DNA of 64,000 nt, taken from contig NC_049991.1 of the NCBI RefSeq assembly GCF_000003815.2, forward strand, positions 7,212,087-7,276,086, in the 5' to 3' direction. The position numbers and the translations under genes are program-made. The notes under the pieces were generated by a model. The model was not told where the DNA came from. It was given only the letters and a program-made list of their open reading frames with translations, and made no database searches. The number at the start of each line of letters is the position of its first letter. Position 1 is the first letter of the stretch. The DNA comes from Branchiostoma floridae. Taxonomy: Eukaryota > Chordata > Leptocardii > Amphioxiformes > Branchiostomatidae. Positions 1 to 56,892 of this stretch are shown here, piece after piece.

Positions 1-1960
1 ATCATAAAAGGACTATCAGCCATTAACATTTTCCATTGTTTCTCACATTCTTTTTATTCCTGCTCTCTAGTTTATTAGACAGCTTCAGTGTCATTATCTA
101 GGCCGAAGAAAAGTTCGGCGTACCTTTATGCTATCCATCGTCAAGTACCTTGACGAATCTATCTTAATATATTTGCGGCAAATAGTTTGGGGATCATTGT
201 CCTGCAATTAACTGCCAACGTAAGCTTCTGTACTTCAACATGAGTAACGAAGTTAAAAATAAGTTCGCCTGATAGGTCGGTATTGCACAGTTCATTAGAG
301 AGATTAAAAAGAGCAGACGTCATGAGGCCATTGAACTTTCCAAACCTGTTGAGATAACGTCTTGCAGTTAATATATTCATAGTTTTGTTTGTCCGGTTAT
401 CGTCGGTCAATGACTGTCCTTCTGCGTTGGTCATCATAAAAGGACTATCAGCCATTAACATTTCTCCTTGTTTCTCAAATTCTTTTTATTCCTGCTCTCT
501 ACTTTTATTAGACAGCTTCAGTGTCATTATCTAGGCCGAAGAAAAGTTCAGCGCACCTTTATGCTATCCATCGTCAAGTATCTTGACGAATCTATCTTAA
601 TATATTTGCGGCAAATAGTTTGGGGAACAATGTCCTGCAATTAACTGCCAAGGTAAGCTTCTGTACTTCAATGTGAGTAACGAAGTTAAAAATAGGTTCG
701 CCTGATAGGTCGGTATTGCACAGTTCATTAAACAGATTAAAACGAGTAGACGTCACGAGGCCATTAGATTTTCCACACGCCCTGTAGTTAATATATTCAA
801 AGTTTAGCTTGTCCGGTAATCGTAGGTCAATGACTGTCTCTCTCTTTTAGCCATCTTTACAGGTTTTTATTTGTCCCTAAGATTTCCTTGTAGCTTGGAA
901 GGTTTTTTTGTTTTGTTTTTCTAAGACAGCTAAAGTCTCAATTTCAAGGCCGAAGAAAGGTTTTGCCTATCATAAAAGACCGTTTCGTACATGTGTTGAT
1001 AAATCTACAATACTTTTCAACGTAGAATTTGGCAATCGCGAATAAATATGTCCATGGACACATATGAGGAAAGTGTGGTGCTAAAACAATTCAAGTGTTT
1101 TTCCTTCTAGCTTGGAAGGTTTTGCTTTTCTAAGACAACTTTAGTCTCAATGTCAAGGCCGAAGAAAAGTTTGGCCTATTCTAAATGACCGATTCGTACA
1201 TGTGTTGATGAATCTACAATACTTATCACGATATGATTTGGCAATAGCGTATGAATATGTTCGTGGACACATGTAGAAAGTACAATGCTAAAATAATATA
1301 ACAGTTGTTTTGTACTAGAATGTGCCATGTTGGCTTCTGTAAAGAACATGCTTCAATATGAGTAACGAAGTTAAATATAAGTTCGCCTGATAGGTCGATA
1401 TTGCACAGTTCATTAGACAGATAGAAAAAAGCAGACTCCATGAGGCCAATGAACTTTCCACACCTGTTTTTAAACGTCATGCAGCTAAAATACTCGTTTA
1501 AGTTTAATTTGTCCGGGCACCGTGGGTCAATGACTGTCTTTTTCCTTTGGTCATCTGTACAGGGGTTCTTTTAGTCCCTAAGATTTCCTTTTAGCTTGGA
1601 AGTTGTTTTTTTTGTTTCTCTAAGACAGTTTAAGTCTCAAATGTCAAGGCCTAAGAAAGGTTTGGCCTATCTTAAATGACCGATTCGTACATGTTTTGAC
1701 GAATCTACAATACTTTTCACCATATAATTCGCCAATAGCGTATAAATATGTTCGTGGACACATGTGGAAAGTAAAATTCTAAAACAATATAACAGTTGTT
1801 TTGTACCAGAATGTGCCATGTTGGCTTCTGTATAGAACATTCTTCAACATGAGTAATGAAGTTAAAAATAAGTTCGCCTGATAGGTCGGTATTGCACAGT
1901 TCATTAAACACATTGAAAACAGCAGACGGCATGGCCACTTAACTTTTCACACCTGTTGTA
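1..1960 (-). repeat. Tandem repeat, about five units, with a conserved reading frame on the minus strand
   Basis: The block 'aggccgaagaaa' (or a close variant) recurs near 101, 532, 949, 1158 and 1649, and 'cctgataggtcg' near 268, 701, 1388 and 1878. Spacing is therefore about 431, 417, 209 (a shortened unit) and 491 bases. On the minus strand four units encode the same peptide, with a core like GKFNGLMTSALFNLSNELCN followed by DLSGELIFNF. Substitutions between units mostly keep the frame open. I do not recognise the domain. A single diverged unit lies on the plus strand at 12395-12500, inside the protease gene, so this is probably a piece of the inverted duplication that was amplified on the left arm. 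It could be a decayed exon, a transposon fragment or a satellite. No splice sites were established. Confidence 0.75.
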
Positions 1961-2494
1961 ATGTTATGCACATGTAAATGCTATTTTCAACGTTTTATTT
2001 GTCCTGTTATCGTAGATCGACCGGTCAATGGCTGTCATCTTCCACTTGTCTCTACTAAAATAGTATTTTCTGTCCCCGTGTTTTTCTGCATGGAAGGTAT
2101 TTCATTCGCCTTTTTATCATCTCTTTCAAAACTTCATTCTTAACGTCTGAGGCGGTAAAATGTACTGCTAAAACATTAAAGATACATGGGTTTTTAATGT
2201 TTGGAATATCAGACCGTGCAACGCTGCGTATACATGTGGTTGGCCGCGCTCGGTATTTCGTTGGGTTGGGAGGGGGAGGAGCAACCGGTTTACTGAGCCG
2301 TATGACGTCACAACATTAACGAATGACTCTGAACTGTGTCTTTTTTTATTTAACGGCATCTGCTGTACGATTAAGTTAAGGAGCGCTTCGTGCAATATAT
2401 CTGTAGCTAAAAGTAAATGTATATGCAAGTTATGGAAAAGAGATAATCCCACTGTGCATTTGTTTAGATATCAGGCATCGAGTATACACTGACA

Positions 2495-2610
2495 GTGGTA
2501 CGCTTGAGGCACTGAAGATGACTCACCGACAACTGGGCAACTGTTAGTAATTAGATAATGAGGCTTCAAAGGTGCGGCGGCGACCTAGCAGACGAAAACT
2601 GGTTTAGTTA
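2495..2610 (-). repeat. Left-arm block of the inverted duplication (matches 10800-10930)
   Basis: The segment running from 'cttgaggcactgaagatgac' through 'aatgaggcttcaaaggtgcg' to the 'actggttt' motif is repeated as reverse complement at 10800-10930, with only scattered differences. In each arm it lies about 1-1.4 kb downstream of the signal-peptide exon of the gene on that arm. It is therefore conserved intron sequence of the duplicated locus and not independent coding sequence. The neighbouring 2610-2940 stretch is rich in 'gagcgc' motifs and has no recognisable gene. Confidence 0.7.
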
Positions 2611-2939
2611 CCCACTTATGCCCCCCTCCCACTTGAACACTCTGACTGCGCTCTCTCTGCAGCCTGAAATTGACAAAGAGCATGCTGCGAGCGCGGTACG
2701 ATTGGCAAAGTCACACAGAAAGCATGAAGGAAGCGCCATGGTCGCTATGGTTGCCATTACTTCAGCAACTGGTTTGAAATAGTTCTGGCGCAGTGTGAGC
2801 GCCGAGGGCTGCGATCCAACGATAAGCACAGAGCGAGCGCCAAAGGAGCGCCCATCGAGCGCAGTTCGCCGGGCAAAGAAAGGGTGTGCACCCACTGCAG
2901 TTATGTAGAGGTCGCTCAATGAGCGCTCAAGGGTCACGA

Positions 2940-3917
2940 CGAGAGATTTTCACGGTTTCCCCTCAATTGCAAACAATTTTGTGAAGCAGTGTATGTTGAT
3001 TTTATTTTTCAATTTTTGGTGAACTTCGTTGTAAATTTAAATCATATTTTTGTGTCATGAATCATTTCCTAATTAATACAAATTGTGCCACCTAGCGAAA
3101 CACTCTACGGGCGATCAGCGACCGTGTATTGACTTAAACTGGATCTTTTTACACCCTTGATTTAGTAATTTGCTTATTATGCAAGATATGCATGGCATTT
3201 GTGTGACTTGAGAAACACAAAATGCACATAACGTAAAAATCAATCTCTGAATTCGTCCTGTTTAAGTTCAGGGTTGCTCATATTTGACTCACCTTGGTCA
3301 CCTCAGAGTTTTCAATATAACTCAATTTGAAATTACCTACATGCAAGATATACATGAAATTTGTGTGACTTGAGAAACACAAAATGGATATAACGTAAAA
3401 AAATCGATCTTCATCTATGAATTCGTCCTATTCAAGTCTAGGGTCTCTCGTATTTGACTCGCTTTGGTTGCCTTAGAGAACACAATTAGAAATTACCTAC
3501 ACCACTGTCACACACACTTTCATTGCGCCACGTATATTTTATTTTTCCTTTTTTTCAGCTTACTAACTCTAGTGTTGGAAAAATTCACTAGTTTCGTAAA
3601 TTTGATTGCTACTGGATGCTGTACATACACTAGCTATATTGAATACACTGCGTTTTGGGGTTATGGTATTACGGCAATCTTTTGCTGCAAGCATTTTCTA
3701 GTGGGTATCCATTTTTTCATCTTATCTCTTCTCTATTACTTATGACATACATTTTGTTATATTTACAGCTCAATACATACACGTTGTAACGTATTAAATG
3801 TCACTTGTGTTAACAAAATACTCATTCCGGTATAGCACAGAACAGATCAGATAAAGCGACACTAAAAAACAACAACATGCAAATAGGTCTAGAGCTAAGA
3901 AATAAAGAAAGACTTAC
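2940..3917. other. AT-rich intron of the left paralog, with a local direct repeat
   Basis: No exon was recognised here. Two related blocks at about 3180-3300 and 3345-3470 share 'tgtgtgacttgagaaacaca' and 'ctgaattcgtcctgttcaag'-like text, a direct duplication of roughly 165 bases. By position the segment should be intron 2 of the minus-strand paralog. Confidence 0.5.
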
Positions 3918-4726
3918 GTCTTCGAAACCTTCTGGGGCATCTTCCTCCATCTATGGTCTCCAAAAGTACCAGAACAAGAATGGCCGAAATCCATAGATTC
4001 GACCTAGGGAAAAGGGAAGGTGTAACCGTTTGTGAGTGCAAATTTTCAAAGTTGATAATGCATGCCAAAATATGATTTCCCAATAAACACTGAACTTGAA
4101 AGCGTAAATAGTGTACAAATTGTGGTTGTGTTTGATACACAAAATGTAAACATTGGATTAAATAATAAGCTTGTCACCATGTCGACAGAGAGAGGTATTC
4201 TATTCTTTGGTAATTAGGAATATCCATTAGTAAAATGCAAGCATGGATAGAATGGCAAATGTCACTTGTTGGCTGTAAACACATATTCAAGTTAAAATGG
4301 TGATACGCACCACAGCTTAAGTCGGTAACTAAAAAGCTGCTTTTGTTGTGAGGTAACTGAAATACACATTTAGCTTCTAATATAATTTTATATAATATTT
4401 TAGCTTCTAATAATTTACATACGGACGTCGATTGAAGGTAATGACAACAATGATCTGAAATTTGATGAATTTTGATGAAAGGCTTCATGATATAAAATTA
4501 TGCCCTGAACTTTCGCAACAGAGTTTCGCGCCTTATTTCTGAGTGAAACTAAGAGCTTATTGATCAGACCCTCGTACGTCTGTTATAAAAAATTCAATTC
4601 ATGTTATAGTGGCCTTATTATTCCACAGTATATGTTCCATAAAGCGACTGATTCTTACAATAGATAACAACAAAATACATTCGCACGGATGCATGATTCG
4701 GTTTAGGTAATAGTTACCTACCTCAT
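3918..4726 (-). CDS. 5' end of a divergent paralog of the mosaic protease gene (leader exon plus signal-peptide exon)
   Basis: Two coding exons on the minus strand. Exon 1 ends with ATGAG (4726-4722) followed by donor gtaggt. Exon 2 (4003-3918, 86 bases) follows acceptor 'ccctag' and ends at donor gtaagt. Joined, they read MRSNLWISAILVLVLLETID followed by GGRCPRRFRR. This is a signal peptide (Arg, then a hydrophobic core) and closely matches the plus-strand gene's MRASVWILAIFVLMLLVTTD. Intron phases (2, then 1) are the same in both. The next exon, expected to be a sushi domain, is not recognisable before the window edge, so the gene is cut off by the window or is a pseudogene. The ATG assignment depends on the leader exon being conserved in three copies. 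Confidence 0.65.
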
Positions 4727-5060
4727 TCCGGAGTGGAAAAACGCTGGTGTGTTACAAAACCTTCAACGCACTGTGCAATGCCGTTTTCAGTACTGGTGAC
4801 AAGTGATATGTTGGGCGAATGTAAGTTTTACGCGAGAAAACGAGGCTTTTAAAGCTTTGGTGAAGTCATATGGTCCATAAATAGCAAACTTTGAGGTGTA
4901 GACAGTATTTTTCCACTGTAACCCACGCCCATTCAACTGTGACGTATGTAATTGTTTCTAACTTTGGAAGGGCTTGCGCAATCGCATGTCTCATTGTTTA
5001 TCCTTTAGTAACCTATGATGGACGATACCAATAGAAATCACAGCACAAAAAGAGTCTTAG
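4715..5060 (-). promoter_or_regulatory. Upstream region of the divergent paralog
   Basis: Reading the minus strand, this segment resembles the region just upstream of the plus-strand leader exon (8330-8520) and its third copy at 54.7 kb. Shared marks include the ATGAG|gtaggtaa junction and a 'ggtatcgtccatcatagg' block, which is 'ggtactgcccgtcatagg' in the plus copy. It is much more diverged than the other two. A promoter or 5' UTR role is inferred from position only. Confidence 0.45.
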
Positions 5061-5376
5061 GTGTTATATAGTTAAGGTATCGATGAAACAGGCACCGAAA
5101 AAAAAACGGGGAAAACAATGATGTAATTTGTTTTTTTATATGCTATAATGATGTACATCAACCGGTACAATTAACAGGTCTTTATAATTATATTTAAAAA
5201 ATCCCCAATAGTGCCGTTTTTTGTCAACCAAAGAGTTCTTCCCGTTGGACAATGATTGTGTGTTTATTTGTGTGCGTGCGGGCGTGCATGCGGGCGCGTG
5301 TGTGCACGTGTATTCAAATATACACTTATATATATAATGGTAAACGTTATTCGTCCATTATTTAACAAAACGAAAA

Positions 5377-5586
5377 CTGTAAATACAGAAACTTTCGTGG
5401 TTGTTTAATGTTCGCGGTTTTAACGGTGGCCACTTCACCGCGAAATTAAAACCACCGCGAACATTTTTCCATGGCATTAAGAGACTACAGTGCATGGTGC
5501 ACCGCGAAATTAAAACCACCGCGAAAAGTCCTTTTTTCCCGCTACCGCGAAATTAAATCCCCGCGAACTTGAATGCATTTATAGTA
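5377..5586. mobile_element. MITE with subterminal 'ccgcgaa' repeats (copy 1)
   Basis: The element has inverted ends: 'actgtaaatacagaaactt' on the left and, read in reverse, 'tactataaatgcattcaagt' on the right. Inside are repeated 'accgcgaaattaaaaccacc' blocks. A second copy in inverted orientation lies at 12165-12363. It is about 200 bp with no coding capacity, so a non-autonomous DNA transposon is the likely class. Confidence 0.75.
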
Positions 5587-7010
5587 GTTCAACCAGGACG
5601 GGGGGACGCTTATTAATCCTGGCTATTGACACGAAATGGCGTGGAAGTAATCATAAGGGGTTGTTTTTGTTTCTGCTCGCCATTTATGTACTTTCAACTA
5701 TGAACTCTCACATTTGTAGATATGACATCGGCTTTGGAACGCCCCCCCCCCCCCCCCAAATTTTTCCAGTTAAATCAGTGCGATGTTTTACGGAGCGCCT
5801 AAAGCTCTTTAATTGGCATGCAAAGGAATATCATGGAATGGACATGGGGCTTATATAAATGGATTTCACCATTATTCGACCAAAGTAATCCTCTAAGGCT
5901 CTAAACACCCTGGCACAAAATTGTGTGTAAGTAATCATTCGTTGTCTTGGTTGTTTGAACCTTGACCTCTCACATTTACATACATGTATGACCGCTGAGC
6001 TCGTAACGCCGCATTGTCGTTAACAACTCAATCCCTGCAACATTTTTACCCAGCACCTGTAGGATTTTTAATAGAAATGCCAAAGGGATATAACAGATTG
6101 GACTTGTTGCTTATGTATGTATATGAATGGTTGTTTACAAAATGAAACTTATAGTATAACCGCTCTGACACGACGTTATGTGTTTATTTTTGAAGGAGGC
6201 ATCTGCTGTGTTGTAAATAGATAAAGGGAAAAAATTAGACCAACTAGAAGACATTACATATCGCATGGTTACATTTGTCAAAAATAAATCTGGGGATTCA
6301 TAAATTGAATACACATATTTAGAACTTGGTCAACAGATGTAACGTCAACTGAATACACGCTACTGCTTCTAGCTCACAATATACACAAACTGTTAGACCT
6401 TTGTGATACACTGAATACCTGTGAATTTTTTTCTAGCGCAAGATTTTCTACAAGATCGTTAATTATATACCACTCAGATGTTCACTCAGTTTGTTCTTTC
6501 GACATCAATCCTGTTATCCATTGGCCAGTATGAAGAATTTGCAAGTTATAAACATTCACTGACTGCTTTTCACAGCGGAGGTGGGCAGGTTAGTTTGAGG
6601 CTTTAAACTATTTCATGTCATGATATGTCAGTAAACAAAATACGAACCTAGTTTTTTTTTCAGAAACTGAAACTTTATAAGCTAAATTGTACTAAACAAA
6701 GGACGGTCCTGCTTAAGTGTGGAATCGACTTCCCTGTCAGTTGTACAATAAGGGAGGGGGCGACGAAGATCACATCGACGAAGAAGCAACGTCACTATTC
6801 CGCGCCTTCGAGTTTACACCACATTGTCTTCGATTCTTAAGCCACTCCAGATCACTATTGTAGACTCCGGTGATGTCATGGCAATCACCACTAAGTACGA
6901 CAATGTTTACAAGATATATACGTGCAAAATAGGCATTCCTCTATTCGAACCAATTCCAAATTCTCCTCTCTTTCTACATTGAACAAGCATTACAAGAAAA
7001 TTGTGTTTCA
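5587..7010. other. Intergenic stretch between the divergent gene pair, no gene seen
   Basis: It holds a C-run at about 5743-5757 and AT-rich sequence. I could not support any exon, RNA gene or named repeat. It sits near the centre of the inverted duplication, so regulatory sequence shared by the two head-to-head genes is possible but not demonstrated. Confidence 0.4.
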
Positions 7011-7013
7011 ACC

Positions 7014-7190
7014 ATGAAGAGCCTTGGCGTTCATAGGGTAATCATGCAACTCAGAATTGGCTGTCACAAACTGAATATAGAAACCGGGAGATTCCAAAAA
7101 ATCCCTATCGACCAGAAGGTTTGTCCATTAAGGCCAGAGTTAATTGAAGACGAGTATCACTTTATGACTGTATGTCCCAAATATTCTTGC
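7014..7190 (+). mobile_element. LINE fragment (C-terminal end of an old reverse-transcriptase ORF)
   Basis: The plus strand reads MQLRIGCHKLNIETGRF, then an EDEYHFMTVCPKYS motif, the pattern typical of the extreme C-terminus of LINE polyproteins. The same peptide is encoded on the minus strand at 62567-63020, with a shorter nucleotide match at 59385-59490. There is no intact frame around it, so it is a dead fragment. Confidence 0.7.
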
Positions 7191-8506
7191 TAACAGTGAA
7201 TTGTTGACTTAAGAGTCATTGCACGAGAATACCAGGAAAAAGCAGGCAGAGGCCGGGAGATGGGGGTCGGCCAAATCGACTCATACTTCGTATGTGTGAT
7301 AGCTATGTGGAACTATGAGCACGCTCTAGGTGTTTTTTCGCTATGGCGCTCTTGAACCCTACTCAGAGACCCTCTAAAAACCAACAATCTATTGCTGAAA
7401 ATTACTGAGATATTTTTATATAGTCTTGTTTTAAAGTTTTACAGACCAAACGTTGAAGACGGTGCATTGAAGTTAAGAGGGTGTGTTAGGGGGTTACTGG
7501 AACCACTGAAAACAGAAATGTTATCAATTGAAATTTTAGTAATTTTAAGGTCCATTATCTGATATTAGCGGTGGTTTCGATGAATGGTTTAACTGTTGCT
7601 AGAGAGATAAATATCTACATATTCAAAAACAATCGTTGTCTAACTGGGCCATACATAACACGAGCCGTGAAAGGGGGGTTTTATGGGGATTTTTGAAGGC
7701 ACGCTACACACTGGCCTGGACAGGCTGTTCAGTACAACAATGGACGCGGGTGTGCCTAAATACCACAAACGACCATCGCCATTGTCTAAGGCACTTAACA
7801 AGAATTCCGTTCAAACTTTAAATCATGGTCATTGCTTAACGTAAAACTGTCCATTACATTTATATATTAGACAATAGTTACGCCATGGCTCTCTTGAAAC
7901 CAAAAAAATGGTTGAGCAGGAAATAACCTTGGGAGGCATTACACGATCAGTGTTTACGTCTGCAGAGGTCAGAGTTCACGCAGACAGTCTCCAGAATTCG
8001 CGCACAACAATAACAAATATAATGATTCATTCCACAAATTTTCATGTCATGGAAAATCTTTACTATGTCATCACAAGTATACACCAAAATAAAAATACAT
8101 CACACTGGTGTTACACCTTCGGGATCTGTGTGCTGAAAATGGTGGCATGACGGCAAAGGTCAATCATGATTACATGTGCATTGTTCAAGTGGTCGGGCCC
8201 GTAATAGGGGACACACACACGCAGACACAACTTAAGGATTGGTTTAAATATACTATACTTGGCACATTTCAAGTTACATTTTCGTCGTTATCGTTTCGTG
8301 TACCCTACAATGTATTTACATGATCTGCGTGTACGTCTGGTTATTGCTGTGGGTTCTTTTAAAAACGATTTTGGTACTGCCCGTCATAGGTTACTGTAAA
8401 CATACCGCACTACGAACTCTGACATTTCATTCACATCTTTTCTATTGTATTGCACACTGTGTGAACGCCTTGGCGAGGACGGCAACGGTTGTTTACCAAC
8501 TCCAAC

Positions 8507-53476
<44,970 letters not shown>

Positions 53477-53972
53477 AACAATAACTCAGATGGTTCTTCC
53501 TTTACAGAATCGAATTGATACTTTACCTTACATCATAGTTATAGAATCTTTGAGAGCGTACATTCCATTCACTTATTCATAATTTAGGTATGGTTCAGGT
53601 TAATTCAATCATATAAGATTATGCCTGAAAAAAAGTTAATTTTCCGCCTGCAGCTGTTAGAAGCTGCATATGCGCATTCGAACGTTACTTTTCACTTACC
53701 AACATTACTCTATATAACAATAGTGCTATATTACATAATCTGATATTAATAACTAACTTTTATGCATAGAATCATTGAATGACGTCAATCTCTGTATCGG
53801 CCAAACAAATCTTGCCATCCTAGAAATTACGCTAACGTGAAGCTTTCATGCTGGTAGTCAGCAATATCAATGTTAGCAAGCTAAAAATGAACAAAAGAAT
53901 TACTCGAATGATCAAGAATTTATACTAAATGACCACAATCGCAGACCGCAAAAACCATCATCTCTTATATAT

Positions 53973-53978
53973 AATAAA
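53973..53978 (+). terminator. Candidate polyadenylation signal of the mosaic protease
   Basis: AATAAA about 500 bases after the stop codon in an AT-rich 3' region. It is the first canonical signal I see downstream on this strand; assigned by position only. Confidence 0.45.
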
Positions 53979-54554
53979 GTAGACTTTGCATTATAAAACG
54001 TGACGTGCAACTCACCTGAAGTGCACTACCATAAATGATAGGGATCAAAGCTGGCAGTTGCACCACGAGAACCAGAATTGGCTTCCGTGTACATATAACG
54101 CCCTGCACTGCACTAACATACATTTGTTACAATCTCACTCACTTTTGCTCAACTCTTTAACATTTTGGCACCATTTGTGGGAGTTATATGGGAACTTGTC
54201 CCTTGGCGTCGCCATGATGGAGGGTGGATATAGGAACAAGCTTGAAAAAGTGCGTGGCGACCCTTGACGTAGTCTAATTATCTAACTAGCCTTAGTCTTG
54301 TTTTATTTTGAGAAAACTTACTGTTTTACACAATTTTCTTGGGGAGGATACATCGAAATTTTCACGTCATGGAGTACTGCAAGCCCATATTAATTTAATA
54401 ATATTGATGACGCCCCAAAGTGCATCGAATGTGAGCCGTTTAAGAAAAAAATGTAATATTGCAATGAGATTACTGGCGATTATTCGAAACTACCGTACAC
54501 ACAAGATTCGTTACATCGGCGTTGCTTTTAGATAATAAACACCGTTTAAAATGA

Positions 54555-55450
54555 TAAAGATTATCCAACTTATAGTGTGCTCGTTACTGCCTCAACCCAC
54601 CCTTTTCAGTTTTTAATGTACGAATTATTCCTTTGACAACAATTCTACATTGAACTTTGTCATAACTACTAACAAAGTCGAGCGGCTTTACGATATGGAA
54701 CGCGGTGTGCTTCTAAAAAAACTACCTACCTCATGTTGGAGTTGTAAATCACCGTGACCGCCCTCGCCAAGGCGTTCACACACCACACACAGTGTGCAAT
54801 GCAGCGAAAAAGTTGTACGTGAAATGTCATAGTTCCCAATGCGGTACGTTTGATTAAACCTACCTATGATGGACAGTACCAAAATCATTTTTAACAGAGC
54901 CCACAGCAAGAATCACAAGCAGATTGTGTAAATACATAGCAGGGTACACGAAACAATAACAACGAGAAAGTAATTTGTAATGTGCCAAATGTAGTATATT
55001 TTAAACAATCGTGTAATCTGTGTGTGTGTCCCCTTTTCGGGCCCGGCCACTTTAACCATGCGTATGATTTCACAAAAGCATGATTGGCCTTTGCCGTCAT
55101 AGCACCATTTTTAGCACACAGATCCCAAAGGCGTAACACCAGTGTGATGTACTTTATGTGCATATTCATGATGATATGACATAGTTAAAGTTTTTGATGA
55201 TACTGGATCTTGACGTGAGATTTTGTAGAATGAATCATTATTTGTTGTTGCTGCGCGTCAGTTTTGGAGACTGGCTGCATGAACTCCGACCTTTGCAGAC
55301 GTGAACGCTGATCGTGTAACGCCTCCCAAGGTTAAATCCTGTTCAACCACTTTTTGGTCAAGCTAAACATTCAGCTAATATATAAGTATAATGGACAATT
55401 TTACGTTAAGCAACCACTATTTAAAGTTTGCAGGGAGTTATTCTAATGCT
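54555..55450 (-). promoter_or_regulatory. Orphan third copy of the protease promoter and leader exon
   Basis: About 890 bases in inverted orientation match 7800-8690 (and on to 8760 less well). The leader is intact: ATGAG at 54734-54730 followed by gtaggt. The coding-side sequence 'tccaacatgaggtaggta' is identical to the plus copy. No signal-peptide exon is visible to the left on the minus strand before the protease's own 3' end. A transcript from here would therefore run antisense to the last protease exons. It may be a remnant of a third gene copy. Confidence 0.65.
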
Positions 55451-56249
55451 TTACTGAACAGAAAAATGAATTGTCAGGGGCCCCATGGAATTCCATATTT
55501 GGTGAAGATAACAATCAAGGTGTCAAACAAGACGCCACCACTACTATAATTAAAGAATCTGTATATAGATGACCTTAAAAGTCTGATGTAGAGATCAGCA
55601 CATCAAAGGGTTGTGTATCAAAGAAGTTAACCTCATTGGTAAGTCAAACTATAAACTTGCAGCGTTAAAAATATTGGTGTGTATGTTTGTAAACAAACGT
55701 AGGTCAAAGTTGAAACTAGATACCATCACGTACGGAATCACGAACCCAGAGTGCTATGCGCCTGCGGGGAGGGACAAGTCATTGAGTTGTGGTACCATAA
55801 CACAGTGACGGTATTTATCCGCGACCTCTGTGTCAATAGTAGTCCGGTACAAAAATAGTGCGTCGCAGTTCTTGGAACAGCCGTTTCTCTTGAATTCTCT
55901 TGTGCACGTCAGCGAGTCGAAAACTGCGGTGAATAGTAGAGGTATATGTCACTTTTGAGACTGTATGATTCGGGTTACTATGTTTGGTTTGGTAGATGGC
56001 GCGCATGAATCATATTCCCTGCAACAGCGTGTGTCAGGTGCAATTTATGACGATCTCCGCTGGGGGTCGAAAAAAGCGAACGAGAAAACGTTACCTCATA
56101 GAAAAATAAAAAGATAATGGGGGGGGGGGGCGAGTTGGGCTTGTGCTGGAATCAAAATGATTGTACAACATGGAATCCCGGAAAGGGCGTTATTGTGTAT
56201 TAAATAAATGCATAACCAAACACACACACACACAAAACAATAGAACGAA
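55451..56249. other. Intergenic stretch between the two genes, no gene seen
   Basis: It holds a G-run at 56119-56130 and a short CA run at 56220-56234. The 55611-55808 open frame shows no recognisable motif. Confidence 0.45.
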
Positions 56250-56892
56250 TAATCAGCATAATCTCTTTGGTTTATTCAATATATAACATGTCATTTAGAA
56301 ACTTCTCAAAAATACAATTCATTCCTGAAATAAAACACATTCTTGACCTGCAAGAATTTCACATTATGCCAACGCTCGTTAACACTTGAAAATATTACCA
56401 TTGTCTACTTTATCATAGCACCAACTGGTCGCCAGGTTATATTTGTCCTTGTAAACGTAACCTTAGGATAAAGTGTACCACTTATATATACTTACAGTAT
56501 GATATGATGATAACTAGCAGCATGCGCATTACATCAGTTGGGCACTTTTGTTGCATTGTATGGTCCTGAAAAACAAAGAATGACAACTGCTCACACTAAT
56601 ATTTTTTTCTTGTAATGCAAACATTAAATCCAAGAAACGCATCGTAACATTCTGTTGCTTGAAATACATGTATACAGAACATGCTTCAACATTTCTCATG
56701 TAAATTTGATCCCACCTTAACGAAGCAATCAGATCCCCCTTCTCCCTATCCACGTATATAAGTTGATCAAATCTTTTGTGTTAAATGTTTTTTCGTCAGG
56801 TTGCACAGATCCTGGCGAAGGTTGTTCTTCGTGATATACGATTTCTTTGGCACACCTCTGTTCTCATTATCTTCACTGACTAGATCCATATG
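56250..56892 (-). CDS. Probable terminal exon and 3' UTR of the death-effector gene
   Basis: After acceptor 'tttctttgtag' (minus), phase 1 reads TYGSSQ then stop, leaving a 3' UTR to an AATAAA at 56276-56271. The alternative frame is open for about 40 codons (MDLVSEDNENRGVPKKSYIT...) and looks coding, but its phase does not fit the preceding exon unless an unseen exon intervenes. Confidence 0.4.

Noticed and set aside
5240-5310. Possible regulatory GC-rich stretch ('gtgcgtgcgggcgtgcatgc')
   Set aside because: It is a degenerate GT/GC simple repeat. Nothing links it to a promoter.
56529-56753. 74-codon frame on the minus strand
   Set aside because: It lies in the probable 3' UTR of the death-effector gene, with no domain, no splice phase match and average composition.
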